A model generated the notes under the pieces. The model saw only the letters and a list, made by a program, of their open reading frames with translations. It searched no databases and was not told where the DNA came from. Shown in pieces: positions 27,418 to 35,673 of a DNA stretch of 64,000 bases. Every line of letters starts with the position of its first letter. Position 1 is the stretch's first letter. The stretch comes from Chryseobacterium nakagawai (GTDB lineage: Bacteria > Bacteroidota > Bacteroidia > Flavobacteriales > Weeksellaceae). A program made the position numbers and the translations under genes. The DNA is taken from the NCBI RefSeq assembly GCF_900637665.1, contig NZ_LR134386.1, forward strand, positions 3,650,501 through 3,714,500, written 5' to 3'.

Positions 27418-29403
27418 TTACAGTAAGTTTTCGTCTACAAGGTTCGGAAGGGTTACCTTTAGGTTAGGTTCAGCTTCCATCGCTCTTTTAATTGCGAAAA
27501 TAGCCCCTTCATTTCTTGCCCAGCTTCTTCTTGAGATTCCGTTATTCACGTCCCAGAAAAGCATAGACTTTAGTCTTCTGTCGGCATCATCACTGCCATC
27601 CAGCAGCATTCCGAAACCTCCATTGATTACTTCTCCCCAGCCTACTCCACCACCATTATGGATAGAAACCCAGGTTGCCCCACGGAAACTGTCACCAATA
27701 ACGTTGTGAATGGCCATATCTGCCGTAAATCTGGAACCATCGTAGATATTGGAAGTCTCTCTGTAAGGAGAATCTGTTCCGGAAACATCATGATGGTCTC
27801 TTCCTAATACAACCGGTCCTATCTCACCATTTTTAATCGCTTTATTGAAGGCTTCAGCAATCTTCATTCTTCCTTCTGCATCGGCATACAGGATTCTTGC
27901 CTGTGATCCTACTACCAATTTATTTTCCTGTGCTCCTTTGATCCACTGAATATTATCCTTCATCTGCTGCTGGATCTCTTCAGGAGAGTTTTTAATCATT
28001 TCTTCTAATACAGCACATGCAATTTCATCAGTTTTCTGTAGATCTTCCGGTTTTCCGCTTGCACATACCCAACGGAATGGTCCAAAACCGTAGTCAAAGC
28101 ACATTGGTCCCATAATATCCTGAACATAACTTGGATATTTAAATTCTCTTCCTAATGTTGGATTATCTGCCATTACATCTGCTCCGGCTCTGGAAGCTTC
28201 CAACAAGAAGGCATTCCCGTAATCGAAGAAGTAAGTTCCTTTTTCTGTATGTTTATTGATCGCTGCAGCGTGTCTTCTTAAAGTTTCCTGAACTTTTTCT
28301 TTAAATAATTCAGGGTCTTCAGCCATCATTGCATTGGATTCTTCAAAACTTTGTCCTACCGGATAATATCCACCCGCCCAAGGATTGTGAAGTGATGTCT
28401 GGTCTGAACCAATGTCAATTCTTAAATCTTCTTTGTCAAATTTTTCCCAAACGTCCACAATGTTTCCAAGGTACGCTAAAGAAACCGTTTCTTTATTTTG
28501 TTGCGCTTCTCTTACTCTTTTTACCAATGCATCAAGGTCTTCATAAATTTCATTCACCCATTTCTGATCATGACGGATTTTGGTGATTTTTGGATTTACT
28601 TCTGCACATACGGTAACACAACCGGCAATATTTCCTGCTTTTGGCTGAGCTCCACTCATTCCTCCTAATCCTGAAGTTACGAAAAGTCCTCCTTTTGGCT
28701 CTTTATTGATCTTTCTGAAAGCGTTTAAAGCGGTAATCGTTGTTCCGTGAACAATTCCCTGTGGGCCGATGTACATATAACTTCCTGCAGTCATTTGCCC
28801 GTACTGCGTTACGCCAAGAGCATTGAATTTCTCCCAATCATCCGGTTTTGAATAGTTCGGGATCATCATCCCGTTCGTTACGACTACTCTTGGTGCATCT
28901 TTATGAGACGGAAACAATCCCATCGGATGTCCTGAATACATGACCAAAGTCTGCTCATTGGTCATTTCAGAGAGATACTTCATCGTCAACAGATATTGTG
29001 CCCAGTTAGAGAAAACAGCACCATTTCCCCCGTAAGTAATCAATTCATGAGGGTGCTGAGCCACTGCATAATCCAGATTGTTCTGAATCATCAGCATAAT
29101 GGCTTTCGCCTGCTCAGATTTTCCCGGATAATCTTCAATGGATCTCGCTTTCATCTCGTAATCCGGACGGAAACGATACATATAAATTCTTCCGTAATCC
29201 TCCAACTCCTGCTTAAATTCAGGAATTAATTCTGCATGAAACTTGGGATCGAAATAACGTAAAGCATTCTTTAATGCCAGTTTTTTCTCTTCTTCCCCTA
29301 AAATTTCTTTACGCTTTGGAGCATGGTTGATATTGGTCTCGTATGGTTGTGGTTGTGGCAGTTGATTAGGAATCCCCTGCTGTATCTGTTCTTGGAATGT
29401 CAT
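27418..29403 (-). CDS. hutU: Urocanate hydratase
   Basis: A 661-residue enzyme from the ATG at 29403 (a longer frame with an upstream start adds an atypical ten-residue leader). It converts urocanate to 4-imidazolone-5-propanoate with a tightly bound NAD+, the second step of histidine breakdown. Seen: the N-terminal block QYLLTMKYLSEMTNEQTLVMYSGHPMG, the NAD-binding region GGLFVTSGLGGMSGAQPKA, the active-site zone around GPMCFDYGFGPFRWVC, with the catalytic Cys motif of the family, and GDSFRGATWVSIHNGGGVGWG near the end. It is longer than the E. coli-type enzyme (about 555), as in the Bacteroidota and animal branch. hutH, hutI and hutG are not in the window. Confidence 0.95.
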   Translation of the reverse strand: MTFQEQIQQGIPNQLPQPQPYETNINHAPKRKEILGEEEKKLALKNALRYFDPKFHAELIPEFKQELEDYGRIYMYRFRPDYEMKARSIEDYPGKSEQAKAIMLMIQNNLDYAVAQHPHELITYGGNGAVFSNWAQYLLTMKYLSEMTNEQTLVMYSGHPMGLFPSHKDAPRVVVTNGMMIPNYSKPDDWEKFNALGVTQYGQMTAGSYMYIGPQGIVHGTTITALNAFRKINKEPKGGLFVTSGLGGMSGAQPKAGNIAGCVTVCAEVNPKITKIRHDQKWVNEIYEDLDALVKRVREAQQNKETVSLAYLGNIVDVWEKFDKEDLRIDIGSDQTSLHNPWAGGYYPVGQSFEESNAMMAEDPELFKEKVQETLRRHAAAINKHTEKGTYFFDYGNAFLLEASRAGADVMADNPTLGREFKYPSYVQDIMGPMCFDYGFGPFRWVCASGKPEDLQKTDEIACAVLEEMIKNSPEEIQQQMKDNIQWIKGAQENKLVVGSQARILYADAEGRMKIAEAFNKAIKNGEIGPVVLGRDHHDVSGTDSPYRETSNIYDGSRFTADMAIHNVIGDSFRGATWVSIHNGGGVGWGEVINGGFGMLLDGSDDADRRLKSMLFWDVNNGISRRSWARNEGAIFAIKRAMEAEPNLKVTLPNLVDENLL

Positions 29404-29594
29404 ATTGCTATTTAAAGTTCTATGTTTAAACAATGTTTGAAGTTTTAAAGATATTCAAATTATGAAATATAGGCAACAAAAGAGGGGAAAAGCAAAGTGG
29501 GAAAGAACGAATAAGCAAAAAAATTAATTATCAACCCTGTGAAAAGATAATCAACAGTATATTTTTAATACTATATTTGAAAAGATGCACTCAC

Positions 29595-29656
29595 ATTCCC
29601 CTCCTCTGGAGGGGGTGGATTTCAAAATTCAAAGAATTTTGGAAGACGGGGTGGTT
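29595..29656 (+). repeat. Left inverted repeat flanking the DUF559 gene
   Basis: This roughly 60-base element contains the mini-hairpin CCCCTCC-TCT-GGAGGGG, an inner AAAATTC/GAATTTT hairpin, and ends GACGGGGTGGTT, twelve bases before the DUF559 start codon. It aligns, as an inverted copy, with 30078-30137. Confidence 0.9.
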
Positions 29657-29667
29657 AAAACACACAA

Positions 29668-30102
29668 ATGAAAGAAATACTAACCTCCATCAATGGAATT
29701 CCCATTCATAAAAATTTTGTAGAAAACCTTCCCTATAATCCCTATTTAAAAGTATTATTAAAAGAAAAACGTAAAGCCAGAATACTAGGTGAAGTTATCT
29801 TCTGGAAAAAAGTTAGGGCAAGAACTTTTCATCATATTGATTTCGACAGACAAAGAATTATTGGAAACTATATTGTCGATTTTTATGTGAAATCTTTAGG
29901 ATTAATTATAGAAATTGATGGTTCAAGCCATGAAGGGAAAGAAGTTTATGATGACATTAGGCAAAAATATCTGGAATCTTTAGGTCTATTGGTTTTTAGG
30001 ATTGCTGATTTTGACGTAAGGAATAATCTTGTGTTGACTATGAAAGATTTAGAGGATTTTATTATTACGCATTATGGAACCACCCCGTCTTCAAAAATTT
30101 GA
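29668..30102 (+). CDS. DUF559 (Vsr/PD-(D/E)XK-like) nuclease boxed by inverted repeats
   Basis: A 144-residue protein of the DUF559 family, a PD-(D/E)XK-fold group related to very short patch repair endonucleases. Seen: FWKKVRARTFHHIDFDRQRIIGNYIVDFYV with its Asp, the strand LIIEIDGSSHEG and GLLVFRIADFDVRNNLVLTM. The gene fits tightly between two inverted copies of a roughly 60-base repeat: the left copy ends 12 bases before the ATG, and the last codons (GTTPSSKI) and stop lie inside the right copy. This looks like a mobile or self-maintaining unit. The biological role of DUF559 proteins is not known; nuclease activity is inferred from the fold. Confidence 0.85.
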   Translation: MKEILTSINGIPIHKNFVENLPYNPYLKVLLKEKRKARILGEVIFWKKVRARTFHHIDFDRQRIIGNYIVDFYVKSLGLIIEIDGSSHEGKEVYDDIRQKYLESLGLLVFRIADFDVRNNLVLTMKDLEDFIITHYGTTPSSKI

Positions 30103-30137
30103 TAATTTTTGAATCCACCCCTCCAGAGGAGGGGAAT
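30078..30137 (-). repeat. Right inverted repeat flanking the DUF559 gene
   Basis: AACCACCCCGTCTTC begins the element and CCCCTCCAGAGGAGGGG ends it. Its reverse complement aligns with 29595-29656 over about 60 bases with few differences. It supplies the last eight codons and stop of the DUF559 gene. Confidence 0.9.
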
Positions 30138-30177
30138 TTCTTCTTACAAAATAAGATTATCATTCAGATGAAAAATA

Positions 30178-30207
30178 AAAAACCTCACTGAAATTTAGTA
30201 AGGTTTA
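30178..30207 (-). terminator. Terminator of the T9SS protein gene
   Basis: AAACCTCACT pairs with AGTAAGGTTT with one mismatch pair, flanked by A and T runs. The same arms recur at 32897-32924 and 34300-34330. Confidence 0.75.
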
Positions 30208-30245
30208 TATTTTATATATAGTATTTCTTAGCGTATCCTTCGTTT

Positions 30246-32810
30246 TTATTTTTTAATAAATTTCTCAACAGATTTCTCTTTACTTCCATTCAGATGAATA
30301 TAATAAACACCTTTAGGCAGATTAGAAACATCAATCGTGGAGGTTAACTCTTTTGAATTGATAACCACCCTTCCTAAGCTATCCATAATTTGATACTGAT
30401 TAAACCCTTCTGTTCTTACATTAATAATACCCGTTGTTGGATTAGGATAAATCAAATTTTTCTTTGCTGTTTTTGTCTCTTTAGTCCCTAATAAGCTTTG
30501 AGGAATAAGTCTCGCAATTCCTTTTGTATATTGACCGTCAAAATAATCAAATTCTCCTGCGACAACAAATCCATTCCCGTGTTTTTTGATCTCAGATACA
30601 ATTTCGCCATAGTATTTTGTATGTGAAATGGTAAATCCTGTTCCAATATCAAATGTAGTATCATAAGTTCCGTTAGCATTGTGTCTTACAAGGCTTCTTG
30701 AATCAAAACCATTAGGTACAGATGTCAGGAATTTTCCATTATTTTCAAATTCTAAAGGCTGATACATCAGTTCTGTTCCTACCATTGGATAAGTAGGAGG
30801 AACAAAAGAAACATCTACGGTACCATCATTATTATATCTGGAAATTTTATGGACAGATGAATTTCTTTCCAATGCTAAAATCTTACCATCAGAAGTTGGG
30901 AAAAAGTCACGATTGTTATTAAATGAAGGAGCCATAACGAAAGTAGGATCTATCTGCCCATTTGGCAAAAGTCTTCCCAATCCTCTTTGAATTGCACCTC
31001 CTGAATTATTTCCGGAAAGCAGAATTTTATTATCAGGTAAAAGTTTAAGCCATAATATTGATGAATAAGGTTTTTGGTAAACGATAGAATTATCTAAGTT
31101 ACCATCAGTATCCAACGCTACAATTCCTTGATTCGGCAAAAGTATAGTATTATGCTTGTACATATTGGGTACAATAATTTTGCCATCGTCCTTCACAATA
31201 AATTGTCTAGCCTGGCCATCTAATCCTATATCATTTCCTACAAGACTAAAAAATGAGGTATCCAAAGAGCCATTCTGATTTAATCTGATCACTGCTCCAC
31301 CAAATGCTCCAAAATAAGAAGTTTGTATAACATTTCCTGTTAACAATACTATTTTACCATCCGTTTGAAGGTGTATGTCAAAAGGATATATTCCTGATGA
31401 CAGATATAAATACGCATCTGCACTAAAACTCTCATCAACAGACCCATCCGGATTTAAACGAATGATTTTATCTCGCGTAATTCCATTGTATGAGGAGAAC
31501 TCTCCCGATACCAGCATTTTACCGTCAGGTTGTACTACTACTTTATTAGGTGCTCTATCAAAACCTTTACAAATATTACGGAAAGACATATTAACCTCTC
31601 CATCAGTAGCAGAAAACTTAACGATATTATTGGCTGAAATTTCATTGTATAGCTTAATTCTTCCACCCGCAATAATATCGCCATCATTATCAACCCTTAA
31701 ATGCTGTATAACTTCTCCGGAACTTTCATACCGTATAGATGATATCCTTCCCAAAAATGAGGAATCCATATTTCCATCATTATTGAGTCTTATGATTCCT
31801 CCTACCCAATTATCTCCATATTTCCTGAAATTACCCGCAACAATAACTTTTCCACCCGTCTGAGGCAGTAACGCAAAAACTCCGTTATGATCGGCGTTTT
31901 CATAAGCCATCGTATAGAATCTTTTCGGTAAAAAGCTCCCATCCATTGTTCCATCTGCATTCAATCTGGTAATATATTGTCGGCTTTCTGAAAGCTTAAA
32001 TTTTCCTCCTAAATATATTTTATCATCATCTGCCAGAGCAATGGTTTTAATATCTCCACTAAAAGTATTGTCATCATGAGTATAAAAAGAGGTATCATGG
32101 GATCCGTCACTATTATACCTCCAAACTCTGTTTTTATTGATGGCTACGATCTTACCATTCTGCTGAAGGCCAAAATCTATAACATCATTAGGAAATGTTG
32201 GCAGAAAGTTAAACGCCGTATCAAGAGATCCGTCACTATTCAGTTTTACTACATACTTTGTGCTAATACCATTGTATGATAAAAAATTACCGGAGACTAA
32301 AATCTTTCCTCCATTCAGAACCATTACTTTTCTTACAGACCTGTTTGTATCATACATTTCATATCCAAATCCGGTTCCTATATTAAATGTATTGTCTTTG
32401 GTGCCATCTCCATTAAGCCTGATCATATTTTTCTCTGTTACATTGTTGTATTTTGTAAAACTTCCTACAGCAACAATTTTACCGTCATTCTGCAATGAAA
32501 TACTATTAACAGTCCCATCAAAATTCCCTCCAATATAAGAAGTATCTAAGGTAAAGTCTGGGTTTATTCTTACAATTTTAGTAATGTCTCCTACGTTAAG
32601 AGTATATTCATAATTTTTATAAACCACTAAAATTTTTCCATCTGGTTGTGTTAAAGTTGTAATAACTTCTTTTCCATCAATAAAATGTTTATTGGTTTGA
32701 AATGCCGCATTAAAATTAGGGTCTTTAATGTATTTATCTTGTGAATAAAGGTTTGCAACAATCATATTACAAAATACAATCAGCAGTAATCTCATGTAAA
32801 TGTTTATCAT
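30246..32810 (-). CDS. Delta-60 repeat protein with type IX sorting tail
   Basis: An 854-residue secreted protein. It opens with a signal peptide (RLLLIVFCNMIVANLYSQ; ATG at 32810, or 32795 five codons later). The body is a long array of delta-60-type beta-propeller repeats of about 50-60 residues, each with a core like DGKIVAVGSFTKYN, then IRLNGDGTKDNTF. The last 80 residues are a type IX secretion sorting domain: NLIYPNPTTGIINV, SLGRVVINSKEL, IDVSNLPKGVYYIHL. It is thus probably exported through the outer membrane by the T9SS and anchored or released. A role in adhesion or matrix is plausible but unproven. Confidence 0.93.
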   Translation of the reverse strand: MINIYMRLLLIVFCNMIVANLYSQDKYIKDPNFNAAFQTNKHFIDGKEVITTLTQPDGKILVVYKNYEYTLNVGDITKIVRINPDFTLDTSYIGGNFDGTVNSISLQNDGKIVAVGSFTKYNNVTEKNMIRLNGDGTKDNTFNIGTGFGYEMYDTNRSVRKVMVLNGGKILVSGNFLSYNGISTKYVVKLNSDGSLDTAFNFLPTFPNDVIDFGLQQNGKIVAINKNRVWRYNSDGSHDTSFYTHDDNTFSGDIKTIALADDDKIYLGGKFKLSESRQYITRLNADGTMDGSFLPKRFYTMAYENADHNGVFALLPQTGGKVIVAGNFRKYGDNWVGGIIRLNNDGNMDSSFLGRISSIRYESSGEVIQHLRVDNDGDIIAGGRIKLYNEISANNIVKFSATDGEVNMSFRNICKGFDRAPNKVVVQPDGKMLVSGEFSSYNGITRDKIIRLNPDGSVDESFSADAYLYLSSGIYPFDIHLQTDGKIVLLTGNVIQTSYFGAFGGAVIRLNQNGSLDTSFFSLVGNDIGLDGQARQFIVKDDGKIIVPNMYKHNTILLPNQGIVALDTDGNLDNSIVYQKPYSSILWLKLLPDNKILLSGNNSGGAIQRGLGRLLPNGQIDPTFVMAPSFNNNRDFFPTSDGKILALERNSSVHKISRYNNDGTVDVSFVPPTYPMVGTELMYQPLEFENNGKFLTSVPNGFDSRSLVRHNANGTYDTTFDIGTGFTISHTKYYGEIVSEIKKHGNGFVVAGEFDYFDGQYTKGIARLIPQSLLGTKETKTAKKNLIYPNPTTGIINVRTEGFNQYQIMDSLGRVVINSKELTSTIDVSNLPKGVYYIHLNGSKEKSVEKFIKK

Positions 32811-32896
32811 AGTGATACGTCTAAATTAGTTTTTGCTAAAATAATCATAATAAATAAAAACAACTTTCCCTTATAGACAAACTTTATAGACAGCAA

Positions 32897-32924
32897 AAAA
32901 CCTCACTGAAATTCAGCAAGGTTA
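32897..32924 (-). terminator. Terminator of the acidic small protein gene
   Basis: AACCT and CTG arms pair with CAG and AGGTT arms around AAATT; T-rich on the minus strand. It is nearly identical to the terminators at 30178 and 34300. Confidence 0.7.
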
Positions 32925-32946
32925 TTATTTATTATACGTATAAATT

Positions 32947-33240
32947 TTAAGTTAGAACATCATCATTTTCCTCTTCATGATCGTCCTCATTATCACTAAG
33001 GCTCCAATAGTTGTTTTCTTCATCTTCCTCTCCTATTTCTTCCATTTCATCATCATCTTCGGCCCCTGGGATATCAAGGCCTTTATCTATTTTGTCGTCA
33101 TCGATATCTTCATCAAATATAGGATTCCCATCTCCATCCAGCGAAATATGTTTTTCTCTTTTGAATATATCTTCGTTAGGATCATAATCCATGCGTTCCA
33201 GCCTTTCATTCTGCTCATTTATATTGTTTTCTGGTGCCAT
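32947..33240 (-). CDS. Very acidic small protein
   Basis: A 97-residue protein that is more than one third Asp and Glu, with runs such as DEDIDDDKIDKG and EEIGEEDEENN. It has no signal peptide, no Cys, and a DGDGNPIFDEDID motif resembling a calcium-binding loop by composition only. It is probably disordered. It lies 51 bases downstream of the hydroxyacid dehydrogenase gene start-to-start order on the same strand, and has its own terminator. Such conserved acidic proteins occur in Flavobacteriia without known function. Another short acidic protein is encoded at 43260-43499. Confidence 0.75.
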   Translation of the reverse strand: MAPENNINEQNERLERMDYDPNEDIFKREKHISLDGDGNPIFDEDIDDDKIDKGLDIPGAEDDDEMEEIGEEDEENNYWSLSDNEDDHEEENDDVLT

Positions 33241-33291
33241 AATATTTAGGTTTTTAAGGGTTACTATAGTAAGAACAAAAATAATTCCAAG

Positions 33292-34278
33292 TTATGATGA
33301 GTGATGGGAATAAACGTCTGGATTCACACAATTAGGCATCACTTCTCCTTTTGAAAAAGCAATAAGATTTCCGGCAGCTAGTCTTGCCATTCCGTTTCTG
33401 GCTTCAACGGTTGCTGAACCAATATGGGGCAATACACAAACATTAGATAATTCTAAAATAGGATTGTCTGCAGACATAGGTTCCGGATTGGTTACATCAA
33501 GACCTGCCCCCCAGATCTTTCCTTCAGTTAATGCATGGTATAAGTCCTGTTCCTGATGGAAGCCACCCCTTGCTGTATTGATAAAAATAGCATCAGAATT
33601 CATCTTTTCAAATACAGACTGATTGAAAAGATCTTTATGCTCAGGAGTATAATTGGCATGAACACTCAGTATGTCTGAATTTCTAATCAATTCATCAAAG
33701 GTAACATAAGTTGCATCAAGTTCTCTTTCTGCTTCTTCATTACGGTGACGATTGTTGTAAATAATTTCCATATCAAAAGCTTTTTTACATTTCTCAGCCA
33801 TTTGAAAACCAATTCTTCCTAATCCGAAAACACCCAGTGTTTTACCATAAAGTTCCTGTCCCAAAGCATGCAAAGGATCAAAAGCACCCCAGTTTCCTTC
33901 TTTTACTTTTTGAAAATTATAACTTGCCCGTCTTGCTACCGATTGCATTAGTAAAAAAGCAACATCAGAAGTCGCTCGGCTCAACACATCCGGTGTATTT
34001 CCAATCGGAATATTCCTTACATTAGCTTCTTTTACATCCACATGGTCAAATCCCACAGAATACAACGCGATCGCTTTTATAGTAGGGCAGGAATCAAAAA
34101 ATACTTTGTCATATTTAAAATCACCGCCAACATTTAAAATAACATCTGTATTCTGACAATACTTCAACCATTCTTCATAAGTTAGATTTTCACTTTCAGG
34201 AAATACAATCTGTAATCCTGCTTCCTGCAACATATTGATTCCGACCTCAGGAATTCTTTTATTGATAAAGACTTTCAT
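33292..34278 (-). CDS. D-isomer-specific 2-hydroxyacid dehydrogenase
   Basis: A 328-residue NAD(P)-dependent dehydrogenase of the D-2-hydroxyacid family (glyoxylate/hydroxypyruvate reductase type). Seen: AIALYSVGFDHVDVKEA and VAFLLMQSVARR, which shape the substrate site; the Rossmann motif TLGVFGLGRIGFQMAEKC; the catalytic Arg region FINTARGGF; a Glu in GLDVTNPEPM; and the catalytic His in VCVLPHIGSATVEARNGMA. It lacks the regulatory ACT domain of phosphoglycerate dehydrogenases, so glyoxylate or hydroxypyruvate reduction is the better guess. ATG start; soluble; it follows a small hypothetical gene on the same strand. Confidence 0.92.
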   Translation of the reverse strand: MKVFINKRIPEVGINMLQEAGLQIVFPESENLTYEEWLKYCQNTDVILNVGGDFKYDKVFFDSCPTIKAIALYSVGFDHVDVKEANVRNIPIGNTPDVLSRATSDVAFLLMQSVARRASYNFQKVKEGNWGAFDPLHALGQELYGKTLGVFGLGRIGFQMAEKCKKAFDMEIIYNNRHRNEEAERELDATYVTFDELIRNSDILSVHANYTPEHKDLFNQSVFEKMNSDAIFINTARGGFHQEQDLYHALTEGKIWGAGLDVTNPEPMSADNPILELSNVCVLPHIGSATVEARNGMARLAAGNLIAFSKGEVMPNCVNPDVYSHHSS

Positions 34279-34299
34279 TATTACTTTTTTGGATTTAAA

Positions 34300-34330
34300 T
34301 AAAAAACCTCACTTGCAAAAAGTAAGGTTA
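34300..34330 (-). terminator. Terminator of the small 91-residue protein gene
   Basis: AACCTCACTT pairs with AAGTAAGGTT around GCAAA, with flanking A runs. It is one of three terminators here sharing AACCTCACT / AGT-AGGTT arms. Confidence 0.75.
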
Positions 34331-34343
34331 TTCAACTTTAATA

Positions 34344-34619
34344 TTAAATATTATTTTTTTCATCAGAATGCTTCTTATTCTTTTCCCAAGCCTCAGAAGC
34401 TATCTCCTGAATTTCTTCCCAAACTTCTTTTACTGATTTCTGTGCATGAGTCATAAATCCCTGTTTTGTAGCCTCCTGATTCTTGCTTTTCATATCATGA
34501 ATATAATCTTTTACCTGCTGGGAATAGCTTTCTACACTATATCCGGGATTATTGTTCAGGTTCTTTTGAAGATTACTAAAATCATGGGACGCTTTAAATC
34601 TGTTTGTGTCCATAATCAT
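34344..34619 (-). CDS. Small charged helical protein, unknown function
   Basis: A 91-residue soluble protein, nearly all helix-forming, with TNRFKASHDFSNLQKNLNNNPGYSVESY, then KSVKEVWEEIQEIASEAWEKN. No Cys, no signal peptide and no known motif. Two ATG codons (residues 1 and 3) are available. It is separated from the hydroxyacid dehydrogenase gene by a terminator, so it is its own unit. The helix pattern with Lys and Glu might mean a small structural or regulatory protein. No family was recognised with confidence. Confidence 0.6.
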   Translation of the reverse strand: MIMDTNRFKASHDFSNLQKNLNNNPGYSVESYSQQVKDYIHDMKSKNQEATKQGFMTHAQKSVKEVWEEIQEIASEAWEKNKKHSDEKNNI

Positions 34620-34921
34620 AAGATTTTAAGTGGGTTTGTTTGTAAAGAAGTCCAATTTCTATTCCGAACTGAACCAAAAATTTATTAAAAAAAACACAAA
34701 AAACTTTAAATTATATCAACTACAACTTTTTTCTTTTTCAATACGATATCTTCCAGATTACTCCTCAAAATTCACAATTTTTTTTGACCTCGATTGCACG
34801 AATTTTATAATTAAAACTTATATGCATTCTATTTCATTAAGAACTGGTGTTTGAGACCCATTCCTCTACCAGCTTTATGACTCAACAATTATTTTTTTAA
34901 TTCAGAATTTAATCTTAGTTT
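34620..34921. other. Gene-free stretch with a tRNA-like block
   Basis: AT-rich spacer without credible protein frames. Near its right end lies a GC-richer block (34841-34887) that, on the minus strand, resembles part of a tRNA. Confidence 0.4.
34841..34887 (-). other. Partial tRNA-like sequence
   Basis: The minus strand reads GAGTCATAAAGCTGGTAGAG, then GAATGGGTCTCAAACACCAG. GCTGGTAGAG resembles a tRNA D arm, and CTCAAAC flanked by GGGT and ACC could be an anticodon loop with CAA. The T arm and acceptor stem are missing, so it is not a functional tRNA as it stands. It may be a relic or a chance match. Confidence 0.25.
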
Positions 34922-35572
34922 TTATTGATTGGTATTCCCCAGCATCGGAACAAACTTATACGCCCCAAATTCTTCTTTTTCAAACTCTGTTGGTCCTACT
35001 TTTGTGAATCTGTATAGCACCTGTTCATCTGTTGGTCCCAATGGGATTACCATTATACCGCCTACTCTTAATTGTTTTAATAATTCCGTAGGTAAAGTTC
35101 CGGCTCCACAGGTTACAATAATTTTATCGAAAGGAGCAAAAGTGGGAAGCCCGGCGAATCCGTCTCCAAAGCTCTGGAATTTAGGATACAAATGAAGTTC
35201 TCTCAATTTATTTTTTGAGAAATCGAAAAGATCCTTCTGTCTTTCCACTGTATATACATGAGCTTTCATTGCGATTAAAACAGCGGTCTGATACCCACAT
35301 CCGGTCCCTATTTCCAGTACTTTTTCACCTGCTTTCACCTGTAACAGCTCAGACTGTTCTGCTACCGTTGATGGATGAGAAATGGTTTGATGCGCCAAGA
35401 TGGGGAAAGCCCTATCTTCATAGGCAAAGTCTTCAAAAATACTTTCAATGAAAAGGTGTCTCGGAATTTCATTCATTGCCGAAAGTACATTTTCATCCGA
35501 AATCCCAATTCTATATCTGAGATATTCTACTAAATTCTTTCTTTTTCCTTTATGTACAAACGAATCCTGCAT
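34922..35572 (-). CDS. pcm: Protein-L-isoaspartate O-methyltransferase
   Basis: A 216-residue SAM-dependent methyltransferase that methylates isoaspartyl residues in damaged proteins so that they can be repaired. Seen: RHLFIESIFEDFAYEDRAFPILAHQTISHPSTVAEQSELL (substrate loop), motif I EKVLEIGTGCGYQTAVLI, and the later ITCG-like block DKIIVTCGAGTLPTELLKQL followed by GGIMVIPLG. Length is normal for the family. A promoter element ends only five bases before the ATG, so the mRNA may be leaderless. It stands alone. Confidence 0.95.
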   Translation of the reverse strand: MQDSFVHKGKRKNLVEYLRYRIGISDENVLSAMNEIPRHLFIESIFEDFAYEDRAFPILAHQTISHPSTVAEQSELLQVKAGEKVLEIGTGCGYQTAVLIAMKAHVYTVERQKDLFDFSKNKLRELHLYPKFQSFGDGFAGLPTFAPFDKIIVTCGAGTLPTELLKQLRVGGIMVIPLGPTDEQVLYRFTKVGPTEFEKEEFGAYKFVPMLGNTNQ

Positions 35573-35576
35573 GTGA

Positions 35577-35584
35577 CAAAAGTA
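35577..35584 (-). promoter_or_regulatory. Promoter -7 element almost abutting pcm
   Basis: The minus strand reads TACTTTTG (TAnnTTTG), only four bases before the pcm start codon. If used, transcription would begin at or next to the ATG. Confidence 0.45.
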
Positions 35585-35632
35585 AGAAATTAGATTTTAG
35601 ATTTTAGAAATCGGGCAAAAGAATTATCCACA

Positions 35633-35666
35633 AAAAAAGCTGTCAAATAATTTGACAGCTTTTTTA
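35633..35666 (-). terminator. Terminator of the Ig-like lipoprotein gene
   Basis: AAAGCTGTCAAA pairs with TTTGACAGCTTT around a tiny loop, with A and T runs on either side; it works in both directions. Confidence 0.88.
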
Positions 35667-35673
35667 TTATATA

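Noticed and set aside
29595..30137. Calling the DUF559 unit an insertion sequence
   Set aside because: No transposase, no target-site duplication that I can see, and the repeats are palindromic rather than simple terminal repeats; listed as a repeat plus nuclease instead.
30488..31863. Long frames inside the delta-60 repeat gene
   Set aside because: Both strands of this repetitive gene give spurious open frames; the repeat protein explains them.
34841..34887. Calling a tRNA gene
   Set aside because: Only parts of two arms are present; no T arm or acceptor stem, so a functional tRNA is not supported.
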